Assembly: GCA_964500965.1 (NCBI GenBank)
Contig: CAZCQZ010000003.1
Span: forward strand, 49,426 to 113,425
Source: JAISGQ01 sp964500965
GTDB lineage: Bacteria; Bacillota; Clostridia; Oscillospirales; Acutalibacteraceae
DNA: 64,000 nucleotides
Direction of reading: 5' to 3'
In this document: positions 40,954-48,648 of the stretch, one piece after another
How the letters are laid out: the number at the start of each line of letters is the position of its first letter
Position numbering within the stretch: the stretch's first letter is position 1
The notes under the pieces: generated by a model
What the model saw: the letters and a program-made list of their open reading frames with translations, nothing else
Told to the model about the DNA's origin: nothing
Database searches by the model: none
Made by a program: the position numbers and the translations under genes

Positions 40954-42500
40954 TGTGCTTCAGTCCTTTCGGATTTTTCAAGGTCGGCTTTCGGCAACGT
41001 AAAGCTGAATTCAACGCCGTCCGCAACATTTTTTGCAAAATAGGAGGTTTTACACCCCTCAAGACTGTGAGAATCCAGTATACTGCTCACAATTTTCAAT
41101 CCCAGTCCCGAACCGCCGTACTTTCTCGTTCTTGCCTTATCCACCTTATAAAAGCTTTCCCACAAATGCGGAATACTCGCTTCGGGAATAAAGCTTCCAG
41201 AATTGTACACTATAAATTCGACATCGTCAACCTTTTCGGTAACGGTTACCACTATTCTTCCGTTTTCCGGGGTATGATGCATCGCATTTGAAAGAAGATT
41301 GTTTATAACCTGCTCAATTCTGTTGGAATCCGCCGAAACGCGACAATCACCCTTTCCCTCGCATTCTATGCTTATACCGTTTTCCGCCAGCAGATAGCTG
41401 AGCTTTTCCGCTCTGTCCGCCGCAAGAAGCGACAGGTCAAACACGCTTATATCCAGCGGTGCTCCGCCTGACTCCAATTCCGCAATATCAAGCAGACGTG
41501 ACGACAGATTGCTCATCTTTTCCGCTTCGTCCTGAATTATTGAGCAGTAATAATCACGGTCCTCGCTGTTATCCGCAAGCTGTAGTGCCTCACAATATCC
41601 CATAATAATCGACAACGGCGTTTTCAGCTCGTGAGATACATTGGAGATAAGCTCCGTTCTCATTCTGTCTATCGCTTCTTTTTCCCGAATATCTCTGGTC
41701 AGCTTTTCGTTTGCTATGCTAAGCTCCTCAATCTTTGCTTCAAGCTGGTCGGACATGTGATTTATACTCTCCGCTATCTGCCCCACTTCGTCATCGCTTT
41801 CGATATGCAGCCGGTCGTCAAAATCAAGATTCGCAAGCTTTCTTGCCGTCTGGTTAATTTTTCTGAACGGCGCTATTATACGCTCGGTCATTACCGTACT
41901 GAAAAACAGACCGATAACAAGCACTATGACCATTACCATCAGCGCAAATCTGTTATATATTTCAACACTGATGTCAATTGTCGAAATCGGAGTATTTATA
42001 ACCGCATAGAAAAACTCGTTATCCGTTACCTGATATTTGGCACACAGCGTTATATACTGTGTGCTGAGACGGTTGTTGGTCGAAACGGTTAATATCGGTT
42101 CTTCGCTGAACACGTCGGGTTCAATCGCATTTCCCGTTGCGGCTTCGTTTTTCGGAATCACCCACGGACTAAACCAGTATTTGCTGTCCGTTCCGGACAG
42201 CTCCGAAATCACATCGTCATCGCCGCCGCTTGAATAGAACATTCTGAAATTATCATCTATTATGTAAACCTGAATGTTCATGCTGTCTTCAATAAGCTCG
42301 ATTTTCAAATCTATCGCTTCTTTATCTGCGGTATAGTCAAGATTTGTAATTTTCTCGTAGCTTTCGTGCAAACTCGTCCGTTTGCTGTTTACATAATACG
42401 CCCTTAAAAATACGGAATTTATACCCAGTGTTATGATAACGTACAAGGCAATAACGCCCAGCAGCATTACTATTATCTTTGTACGTATCGACACTTTCAA
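40950..42500 (-). CDS. Sensor histidine kinase
   Basis: 516 residues: membrane helix about 8-30, an extracytoplasmic sensor of about 150 residues, second helix (FALMVMVIVLVIGLFFSTVM), HAMP domain (ERIIAPFRKINQTARKLANLDF), coiled coil, HisKA with SNVSHELKTPLSIIMGYCEAL (phospho-His), and HATPase_c with NNLLSNAMHHTPENG, LWESFYKVDKAR and GGSGLGLKIV. Starts directly behind the response regulator stop. Phosphorylates the regulator at 42501. Confidence 0.92.
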   Translation of the reverse strand: MKVSIRTKIIVMLLGVIALYVIITLGINSVFLRAYYVNSKRTSLHESYEKITNLDYTADKEAIDLKIELIEDSMNIQVYIIDDNFRMFYSSGGDDDVISELSGTDSKYWFSPWVIPKNEAATGNAIEPDVFSEEPILTVSTNNRLSTQYITLCAKYQVTDNEFFYAVINTPISTIDISVEIYNRFALMVMVIVLVIGLFFSTVMTERIIAPFRKINQTARKLANLDFDDRLHIESDDEVGQIAESINHMSDQLEAKIEELSIANEKLTRDIREKEAIDRMRTELISNVSHELKTPLSIIMGYCEALQLADNSEDRDYYCSIIQDEAEKMSNLSSRLLDIAELESGGAPLDISVFDLSLLAADRAEKLSYLLAENGISIECEGKGDCRVSADSNRIEQVINNLLSNAMHHTPENGRIVVTVTEKVDDVEFIVYNSGSFIPEASIPHLWESFYKVDKARTRKYGGSGLGLKIVSSILDSHSLEGCKTSYFAKNVADGVEFSFTLPKADLEKSERTEAQ

Positions 42501-43175
42501 TTACTTCACCTCAAATCTGTAGCCTATGCCGCGAACGGTCACTATCATTTCTCCTGCCGCTCCCAGCTTACTGCGCAACTGCTTTACATGGGTATCTACG
42601 GTTCTCAAATCTCCGAAATAGTCATAATTCCACACGCCGTTAAGCATACGCTCTCTCGAAAGCGCAACGCCTTTATTCTGCATGAAAAACACAAGCAGGT
42701 CGTACTCTTTCGGCGTAAGCTCGATTATTTCACCGCTGAGATAAACAACGTGTGCAAGCTCATCGACATAAATTTCACCACAGGAAAGTCCTTTTTCCGC
42801 AAGACACCCCCGTCTGCGCAAAAGTGCCTGAACACGCGCCACAAGCAGTGTGGGAGAAAAAGGCTTTGTTATATAATCGTCCGCACCCAGTCTGAATCCG
42901 CCGAGCTGGTCGGATTCGGTGCTCTTTGCCGTGAGAAGTATGACAGGCACATCGGAGGTTTTGCGAAGCTCGGACAGCACTTCCCAGCCGTCCATTCCCG
43001 GCATCATTACATCAAGAATAATCAAATCCGGCGCAGGCTGCTCCAGACCTTTCTGCAACGCTTCCACTCCGTCTGCCGCTTCGATTATCTCAAAGCCCTC
43101 GCGAATCAGGAAATCCGCCACCAATCTGCGTATTCTGTCTTCGTCATCTGCCACAAGTATTCTCAGCTTATTCAT
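42501..43175 (-). CDS. OmpR-family response regulator
   Basis: 224 residues. Receiver domain with acidic pocket DDE (10-12), phosphoacceptor Asp55 (LIILDVMMPGMDG), and Lys in DDYITKPF; C-terminal winged helix (ELTPKEYDLLVFFMQNKG, DLRTVDTHVKQLRSKLG, TVRGIGYRFEVK). First gene of the operon with the kinase and the nitroreductase. Confidence 0.93.
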   Translation of the reverse strand: MNKLRILVADDEDRIRRLVADFLIREGFEIIEAADGVEALQKGLEQPAPDLIILDVMMPGMDGWEVLSELRKTSDVPVILLTAKSTESDQLGGFRLGADDYITKPFSPTLLVARVQALLRRRGCLAEKGLSCGEIYVDELAHVVYLSGEIIELTPKEYDLLVFFMQNKGVALSRERMLNGVWNYDYFGDLRTVDTHVKQLRSKLGAAGEMIVTVRGIGYRFEVK

Positions 43176-43252
43176 AATCCTACGCTCCGTTCATAATATT
43201 ATGTCTATAGTATAAGCTTCCGGTGTGATGAATTTGTGCTGTAATTGTGTGT

Positions 43253-43828
43253 CTAATCGGATAAATCTGAAAGATAACTGTTAACGGCATTTGCACATTC
43301 TGTGATTTTTTCATCATTTCCGTCAAGCTTTCTTTTGTCAAGTCCGCTTATTACTCCACAGGCGCAAAGTTCTGTATTCATAACGCTGAGCGACTGCGCC
43401 AACTGCTTTTTCATAAACATACCGTCCTCCTTTTCACTGCCTGCCGCCGCCAGCAGCACAGCTTTCCCCGGTCGTGCGATTGCAGGGCGTATTCCCAGTG
43501 AAAACCGCGCGTTATAGTATCGCTGAAAACGGTCAAGAATCGCCTTTAAAGGTGCCGGAAAGCTCATATTGTAAACCGGCGTTGCAATTACCAAAAGTCT
43601 GCTGTTTTCAATGGAAGCATACAATTTTTCCATATCATCAAAGGCACAGCGTTGCTCTTTTTTGCAATGTCCGCAGTCGGTACACGGCATCACATTCATG
43701 TCATAGGCATTATACGCATCGTATTTTAGCGGATATTCTATCTTATCCTTGAATGCTCTGAGCATTTCGGCGGTGTTGCCGTCACTGCGCGGAGAGCCGA
43801 AAATGACTGTACAGGAAATTTCATTCAT
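43253..43828 (-). CDS. NADPH-dependent FMN reductase / iron-sulfur flavoprotein
   Basis: 191 residues from MNEISCTVIFGSPRSDGNTA (GGTGAT before ATG 43828). Flavodoxin-like fold; the loop PCTDCGHCKKEQRCAF gives the CX2CX2CX5C motif of Isf-type iron-sulfur flavoproteins, which carry a [4Fe-4S] cluster and FMN. Then YNMSFPAPLKAILDRFQRYY. Likely electron carrier or reductase for oxygen or peroxide detoxification. Divergent from tRNA-Ser. Confidence 0.82.
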   Translation of the reverse strand: MNEISCTVIFGSPRSDGNTAEMLRAFKDKIEYPLKYDAYNAYDMNVMPCTDCGHCKKEQRCAFDDMEKLYASIENSRLLVIATPVYNMSFPAPLKAILDRFQRYYNARFSLGIRPAIARPGKAVLLAAAGSEKEDGMFMKKQLAQSLSVMNTELCACGVISGLDKRKLDGNDEKITECANAVNSYLSDLSD

Positions 43829-43855
43829 TTTATCACCGTTTTTCAAAATGAGTTA

Positions 43856-43884
43856 TTGACAACCGCAGTTAATTTTGCTAAAAT
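43856..43884 (+). promoter_or_regulatory. tRNA-Ser promoter
   Basis: Perfect TTGACA (43856-43861), 17-nt spacer, TAAAAT (43879-43884), with the tRNA beginning 18 nt later. Confidence 0.8.
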
Positions 43885-43901
43885 AGACGTCAAGTGAATA
43901 C

Positions 43902-43990
43902 GGAGGGGTGTCCGAGCGGTTTAAGGAGCTGGTCTTGAAAACCAGTGACAGGGCAACCTGCCAGGGGTTCGAATCCCCTCCCCTCCGCCA
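43902..43990 (+). tRNA. tRNA-Ser(UGA)
   Basis: 89 nt with encoded CCA. Acceptor stem GGAGGGG/CCCCTCC, anticodon arm CTGGT-CTTGAAA-ACCAG with anticodon TGA, a long class II variable arm (GACAGGGCAACCTGCC) and T arm GGGGTTCGAATCCCC. Reads UCA and related Ser codons. Confidence 0.96.
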
Positions 43991-43991
43991 A

Positions 43992-44034
43992 CAAAGAAGC
44001 CTGAATTGTCCGCCCGACACTTCAGGCTTCTTTG
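43992..44034 (+). terminator. tRNA-Ser terminator
   Basis: CAAAGAAGCCTGAA ... TTCAGGCTTCTTTG, a 14-bp stem directly after the tRNA; T3 run within the right arm. Confidence 0.7.
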
Positions 44035-44037
44035 AAC

Positions 44038-44212
44038 TAAGTGTGCCTTACGGCACGATAAGCACACCTTCGGTGCGTGAAGTGATGCTGCGCATCGTGA
44101 AGTGCCTGCGGGCGCGGGCGGCACACTTAACTTCGCTTCGTGCGCAAGCACGATACTTCACTGTGCCGTAGGCATAACTTCACTTGGCTAAGCCAAACTT
44201 CACTAACTTATG
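44038..44212. repeat. Array of mini-hairpins with ACTTCAC spacers (REP/MITE-like)
   Basis: No gene in 44035-44317. The first half is flanked by TAAGTGTGCC (44038-44047) and GGCACACTTA (44120-44129). Tiny stem-loops follow one another: GTGCC-TTA-CGGCAC, CACC-TTC-GGTG, ATGC-TG-CGCAT, CGTGC-GCAA-GCACG, TGCC-GTA-GGCA, TTGGC-TAA-GCCAA. They are separated by GTGAAGTG in the left half and by its complement (A)CTTCACT in the right half, so the whole can fold as a branched structure. Confidence 0.6.
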
Positions 44213-44317
44213 AGTTGCTACTATATCCGAAAACGAATATATGGCACTTGATTCTGTATGCACAAATATTAATGTTATGCTTATCTCCTCCATCAACACC
44301 GCAAAGGAGAACAGATA

Positions 44318-44641
44318 ATGAGTTGCTTAATTGAATTATTCATCGAAGTATTCATTGAAGGAACAATTGAACTGATAGGATATTGTTATATAAAGCTAAT
44401 GCAATTGATTATCCCTAACAAAACCGCCTCCGAAAAAGCCAAAACAGTTATTAAATGTATAGCGACAGCGATTGCGGTGCTTTTAGCCCTTTCCTTAATC
44501 GTCGGGTTAATTCTTTTAATGCCAAACAATCCTGCCGTTAAGACGGTCGGAAAATATATGATATATGTATCATTGGCTATGATAGCATTGCAAATCACTG
44601 CTGGAATTGTTATGAAAATTGTCAACCATTGCAAAAAGTGA
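44318..44641 (+). CDS. Small membrane protein, uncharacterised
   Basis: 107 residues with AAAGGAG 7-8 nt before the ATG. An amphipathic N-terminus (residues 1-30), then two clear membrane helices (about 47-68, ATAIAVLLALSLIVGLILLM; and 80-102). No family recognised. Ends at the hairpin at 44732. Confidence 0.68.
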   Translation: MSCLIELFIEVFIEGTIELIGYCYIKLMQLIIPNKTASEKAKTVIKCIATAIAVLLALSLIVGLILLMPNNPAVKTVGKYMIYVSLAMIALQITAGIVMKIVNHCKK

Positions 44642-44731
44642 GCGCACCATGCTTACCGTTGTTCACAACACCGCAAAGCACATATGCATATTATACTCCA
44701 AAATTACGGCAATAACAATATCTGTTTTAAC

Positions 44732-44785
44732 AGCCCTCAGCCGCCCTGCTTTACCGAAGTAAAGCCGAGCGGCTGAGGGCTTATT
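44732..44785. terminator. Bidirectional terminator
   Basis: AGCCCTCAGCCGC ... GCGGCTGAGGGCT with an inner GCTTTAC-CGAA-GTAAAGC stem, followed on plus by TATTATT; it separates the convergent small membrane gene and XRE regulator. Confidence 0.7.
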
Positions 44786-44811
44786 ATTCAGTCGGACATT
44801 CGACTGTATTA

Positions 44812-45501
44812 TCAGATTTCGCTTCTTCTGACCTGCACTGCCGCACCGATAATCTTTACCGGTATATTTGCCAGCTCCTCGGTCGAATAAAACTTGCTGT
44901 CATACGCCGGGTCAAGAGGAATGATTATCTTACCCTCGCGCTTTTTATTGATTGTGCACAGGAATGCTTCATCATCGCCAACACTTACGATAGCAACCTG
45001 TTCACGTGCGACCTTTACCTTTTTCTCGAAAATAATGACGTCACCGCTATAATAACGCGGTGCATAACGACCTGCGCCGACTTTATATCCGAAAAACTCT
45101 CTGCCGCCTACAAGCCACTCTTTCGGAATAAGCTCGTGAACGGTTTCGTCAATTTCGCCCTCTCCGAAGTCTGTCATGCTCTTGTAGACCTTGAGAACGA
45201 CTGCGGAAGTTTCGGAGCCCTGCACTGCTCTGGGCGGATATTTTTCCTCCGTCTTGCCCATGAGATAATCACTTGAGACACCCATGATAAGTCCCATGCA
45301 ATACACCATGCTTGCCGAAGGCTCATGTATACCGTTTTCGTATTTTGAAAGCATTCCCTTATTGGTATTTGCTGCAAATTCCTTGTTCAAACGGTCCGCT
45401 ACATTTCCAAGGGACAATCCGGCTTCTTTTCTTACTTCCTTGATTCTTTTCCCGATAAGTGCACATTCTGCCTTCTTTTCGGGAGTCTGCGGCTTTCTCA
45501 T
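44812..45501 (-). CDS. XRE-family regulator with S24/LexA-like C-terminal domain
   Basis: 229 residues from MRKPQTPEKKAECALIGKRI (GGAG 8 nt before ATG 45501). Helix-turn-helix at about 22-75 (RIKEVRKEAGLSLGNVADRLN, KGMLSKYENGIHEPSASMV). The C-terminal region has the peptidase S24 outline (FFGYKVGAGRYAPRYYSGDVIIFEK ... VGDDEAFLCTINKK), but the usual catalytic Ser-Met of the (D/N)SM motif reads Arg-Tyr (AGRYAPR), so self-cleavage is not expected. A palindrome TTTTGTACAAAA lies in its promoter region. Confidence 0.8.
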   Translation of the reverse strand: MRKPQTPEKKAECALIGKRIKEVRKEAGLSLGNVADRLNKEFAANTNKGMLSKYENGIHEPSASMVYCMGLIMGVSSDYLMGKTEEKYPPRAVQGSETSAVVLKVYKSMTDFGEGEIDETVHELIPKEWLVGGREFFGYKVGAGRYAPRYYSGDVIIFEKKVKVAREQVAIVSVGDDEAFLCTINKKREGKIIIPLDPAYDSKFYSTEELANIPVKIIGAAVQVRRSEI

Positions 45502-45534
45502 TAAATACACTCCAATAATTATATTTTAACATCT

Positions 45535-45555
45535 AATTTTGTACAAAACAAAATT
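45535..45555 (-). promoter_or_regulatory. Operator-like palindrome in the XRE gene promoter
   Basis: TTTTGTACAAAA (45537-45548) is a perfect 12-bp palindrome, overlapped by AATTTTG/CAAAATT (45535-45541, 45549-45555). On minus a TTGTTT or TTGTAC -35 with 17-nt spacing to TAAAAT or TATAAT runs through it. Confidence 0.55.
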
Positions 45556-45713
45556 GATGCTTCTTTCATGGAGAAATTATATCACGAAATTGCTATTTTG
45601 GAAATACCTTTTTGTAAAAATTTTGAAAAAAGTTTATTTTAATTTTATGTTGTTTCTTTATTTTTTATTAAACAGTATACATTGCATGCTGCGATATACC
45701 TTTTCACGGGCAT

Positions 45714-46613
45714 TTATGCCTCAAACAGATGTTTCAATGTTTGTTTTGCCTTTTCCGCGGTTTCGGCATCAATTTCTATTTCCTCTCCGTATTCACCTTT
45801 GAGTACTCTGAGCAGAATATCCGGCGACGTGCGCTTCATATGATTACATGTAAGCTTTTCGGGAATCAGGCTGTGGAATACCTTTTCGGGGTACTTCTGC
45901 GAAAGTCGTACGGCTATGGTACTTTCAGCCGCGATTATCACTTCGTCGTAGTCCGCACACCATTCCATAAGCTGACCTGCCGAGCCTGCAAAATCAACAT
46001 TCTTTATAACTTCCTGTCTGCACCCCAGATGCGCGCACACCTTTGCCTCGCTCCACAGTTGCCGTGCAAGCTCTATATCTCTTAATGTCACGCTGTCGTG
46101 AATCGGACAACAGCCGTTCCACATTTCTATATTCTTCCCGGTTTTTTCTCTGATACTCTCTCCGATATTTCTGTCCGGTATGAAAAGTATCCTTTTGTTT
46201 TCGATACCGTTGCAGATTTTCACCGCTGTAGCAGTGGATACACATATATCGCATTCGGCTTTTACCGCAGCGTTTGTGTTAACATAAGCCACCACACATA
46301 CATCGCCGTTGTTTTCTCTGTAGGCGCGGATTCTTGAGGGCAACACCTGATTTGCCATCGGACAGGTTGCTTCCGGGTGCGCCAAAATAACCTTCTTTTC
46401 CGGCGCAAGTATCTTAATCATTTCGGCTATAAAACGGACTGCGCACACAACCACCGTTTTAGCTTCGCTTTTTACCGATTCACGCACTATTTCCAGCGTA
46501 TCTCCGGTAAAATCAGCCGCCTGTGACAGCTCCGGGGGCTGATACAGATGCGCCGCTATGAATATATCTTTTCCTTTACGGGCTTCGTTTATTTCTTTCA
46601 GCTTTAAATCCAT
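45714..46613 (-). CDS. nadA: Quinolinate synthase
   Basis: Condenses iminoaspartate with dihydroxyacetone phosphate to quinolinate for NAD synthesis; [4Fe-4S] enzyme. 299 residues: IFIAAHLYQPPELSQAADFTGDT, VVVCAVRFIAEMIKILAPEK, HPEATCPMANQ, DICVSTATAVKIC, MWNGCCPIHD, and the C-terminal EKLTCNHMKRTSPDIL with the cluster Cys. Three Cys ligands are expected at the second, and last of these segments. Monocistronic: nadB and nadC, its usual partners, are absent on both sides. Confidence 0.92.
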   Translation of the reverse strand: MDLKLKEINEARKGKDIFIAAHLYQPPELSQAADFTGDTLEIVRESVKSEAKTVVVCAVRFIAEMIKILAPEKKVILAHPEATCPMANQVLPSRIRAYRENNGDVCVVAYVNTNAAVKAECDICVSTATAVKICNGIENKRILFIPDRNIGESIREKTGKNIEMWNGCCPIHDSVTLRDIELARQLWSEAKVCAHLGCRQEVIKNVDFAGSAGQLMEWCADYDEVIIAAESTIAVRLSQKYPEKVFHSLIPEKLTCNHMKRTSPDILLRVLKGEYGEEIEIDAETAEKAKQTLKHLFEA

Positions 46614-46644
46614 TATTATCCCTCCCTGTTGTTGGGCAAGGATA

Positions 46645-46673
46645 ATAATATTTTAAATTGTTTACATAATCAA
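46645..46673 (-). promoter_or_regulatory. nadA promoter
   Basis: Minus strand TTGATT (46673-46668), 17-nt spacer, TATTAT (46650-46645), about 31 nt before the nadA ATG, which has GGGAGGG as ribosome site. The nearby TTGTTTACATAATCAATAA stretch is A/T-rich without a clean operator. Confidence 0.6.
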
Positions 46674-46761
46674 TAATTATTTTCACTTTGTATTTTAATT
46701 GACATAATTTGGAAACCTATGTAATTATTTTGTAATTGCGCTTAATATTTCGGTAATAACA

Positions 46762-48519
46762 TCAATTGAATATGCTTTTCTCCAGCTCGTCAAGTGCATC
46801 GGCGGTAAGCTCGTACATTTCGCCGTTTTTGTAAATCACCGTCACAGGCTTTGAATGAGAAAACGCTCCCAGAGTCGCAAGCCCTCTGCCGCTGCCGTAA
46901 CGTGAAACAAACTGTTCCGGTGCGGATTGAGTACCGTACATTGACAGCCCATTTGATTTTGCAAGCACGACATCGCCGCTTTCCACTCCCAGAACATCAT
47001 AAAGGTCACCGCCTAACTCATAGTATTCGTCACCGTACGCATCGGCATTCCTGCTATCCCCGGCGGTAAGCCCGTTATACAGCAAATACTGTGTGTAAGG
47101 GTCGGCAACCCCCGTTGCTTCCACTCCTGCACTGAGCTGAAACAGCTTCACGGCATCACGTGTAAAGCCACCGTAATAGCTTGTCAGCGGTTGTTCGTAA
47201 AAGCCCATGCTTTTCAGCATTTCCTGAAGCCTTATGACTTCTTCGCCCTCGTAGCCGATTTCAAGTTCCGCGTAAAGGCTTTCCCATACCGGCGTTTCAA
47301 TCATGTCGGTTTCGGATTCTTCGGGCGGTTCCGCGCTTCCCGTTTCGCTCCCGTCCTCTATCTGCCCGGCACTTTCCGAGGGTTTTGATTCAACTTCGGT
47401 TGTTGTCGTTGCGGTCGTTGTTGTCGTTGTTACAGTCGTTGTTGTCACTGTTGCGGTGGTCGTTCCGTAACGCGGTGCACCATCGGAATAAAGCAACGCC
47501 TGCGTTGCCTGTCCTGCCACACCGTCAACATCAAGCCCTGCCGCTTTTTGGAACAGGCGCACTGCCGCTTCCGTCTGTGTTCCGAAGTAGCCCGATGCCG
47601 ATGCACCCAGATAGCCCAGCTCAATAAGCCTGTTTTGCAGTCTTGTCACCTCGTCGCTTCTGTCTCCGTAACGCAAAGCAACATTTTTCTGCGTTGTCGA
47701 TGTGGTCGCGGCTGTGGTTGTTTTGGTTGTTTTGGTTGTTTTGGTTGTTTTGGTTGTTGTGGTTGTTGTGGCTTTTGCGGTTGTTGTAGCCGATTTTACC
47801 GTAGTCTCGGTGGTAGTTGTCGCTGTCGCGGCGGTTGTTTTTACCGTAGTCGTTGTGGTCTTTGTGGTCGTGGTTGTTGCAGTAGTGGTTGTTGTCGCAG
47901 ACGCCTTTCCTTTAAGTGCCCCGGACTTACCGAAGTCATATGCAACACCGTCAACGGTAAATATTCCGACTACAAATTCGCCGTTATGGTAATAATATGT
48001 TGAGCCGTTAAATTCATACCAGCCTGTATCTGGATATGTTATCATTCCGATTTTAAACCACTTTACCCACGGTGACCAGCTCCGGCTGTTAAGTGCGGAA
48101 TATACGACATTGACTTTGCTGTTCCTTGCATCGACCACCATATCGGTGCCGTCCTCCGACTTGCCGACATAAACGCCTGCATGTCCGTCACACCATAATC
48201 CCAATCCGTGCACACGCGGAATTGTCGATATATTTCCGCTTTCCGACGATGCGTCAAGCAGTGCCTTTGCTCCGCCGCCTTTTCCGTTGCAATAGGAGCG
48301 GATAAGTCCGGAGCAGTCAATGGTACCCTCACTTGAGCCGCCGTAGATATATTTCCACCCCTCGTTATAAGCTCTAAGTGCCCACTCTGCCATTCCTATG
48401 CCCGTTTTGCCCTTTATTACCGCCGCATCGGCAGGAATCGCAAGCAGCACCGTCATGGCAACGCACAGAACGGCACACACGATTCTTTTATATATGTGTA
48501 TATGCTTCAAAGCTCTCAC
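46762..48519 (-). CDS. Secreted NlpC/P60 peptidase with two peptidoglycan-binding domains
   Basis: 585 residues. Signal peptide about 1-32 (cut after ADA). NlpC/P60-type catalytic domain about 35-165 with EGTIDCSGLIRSYC (Cys69) and CDGHAGVYVG (His112). A choline-binding-like WYEFNGSTYYYHNGEFV segment, then Thr-rich linker (about 208-275), PG_binding_1 domain (DEVTRLQNRLIELGYL ... TEAAVRLFQKAAGLDVDGV), second Thr linker with acidic tail, second PG_binding_1 (EEVIRLQEMLKSMGFYEQ), and a unique C-terminal domain of about 90 residues ending YELTADALDELEKSIFN. Cleaves cell-wall stem peptides. The start is GTG 48519 or TTG 48510. Confidence 0.83.
   Translation of the reverse strand: MRALKHIHIYKRIVCAVLCVAMTVLLAIPADAAVIKGKTGIGMAEWALRAYNEGWKYIYGGSSEGTIDCSGLIRSYCNGKGGGAKALLDASSESGNISTIPRVHGLGLWCDGHAGVYVGKSEDGTDMVVDARNSKVNVVYSALNSRSWSPWVKWFKIGMITYPDTGWYEFNGSTYYYHNGEFVVGIFTVDGVAYDFGKSGALKGKASATTTTTATTTTTKTTTTTVKTTAATATTTTETTVKSATTTAKATTTTTTKTTKTTKTTKTTTAATTSTTQKNVALRYGDRSDEVTRLQNRLIELGYLGASASGYFGTQTEAAVRLFQKAAGLDVDGVAGQATQALLYSDGAPRYGTTTATVTTTTVTTTTTTATTTTEVESKPSESAGQIEDGSETGSAEPPEESETDMIETPVWESLYAELEIGYEGEEVIRLQEMLKSMGFYEQPLTSYYGGFTRDAVKLFQLSAGVEATGVADPYTQYLLYNGLTAGDSRNADAYGDEYYELGGDLYDVLGVESGDVVLAKSNGLSMYGTQSAPEQFVSRYGSGRGLATLGAFSHSKPVTVIYKNGEMYELTADALDELEKSIFN
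47721..47756 (-). repeat. Tandem 9-bp repeat in the Thr-rich linker
   Basis: Four exact copies of TTTTGGTTG on the plus strand, encoding repeated Thr-Lys-Thr on minus. Prone to slippage. Confidence 0.85.
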
Positions 48520-48648
48520 GCCTTTATTAAAAATTTACATTTCTGCACTTTTCTTAGGCAATATAAATATAGCATAATTGTATCAGCCGATTACAGTGTA
48601 TACCTGTTAAATATTTATGACAGGATTTTTAACTTTTGGGGGTATTGT

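Noticed and set aside
43908..44171. Open frames across tRNA-Ser and the hairpin array
   Set aside because: They start inside the tRNA and translate repeated hairpin DNA.
44038..44212. CRISPR array
   Set aside because: The repeats are short hairpins of unequal sequence with no uniform 28-36 bp repeat or equal-length spacers, and no cas genes are near.
45714..46613. NiaR/NrtR operator before nadA
   Set aside because: The A/T-rich upstream DNA contains no convincing palindrome matching a known NAD regulator site.
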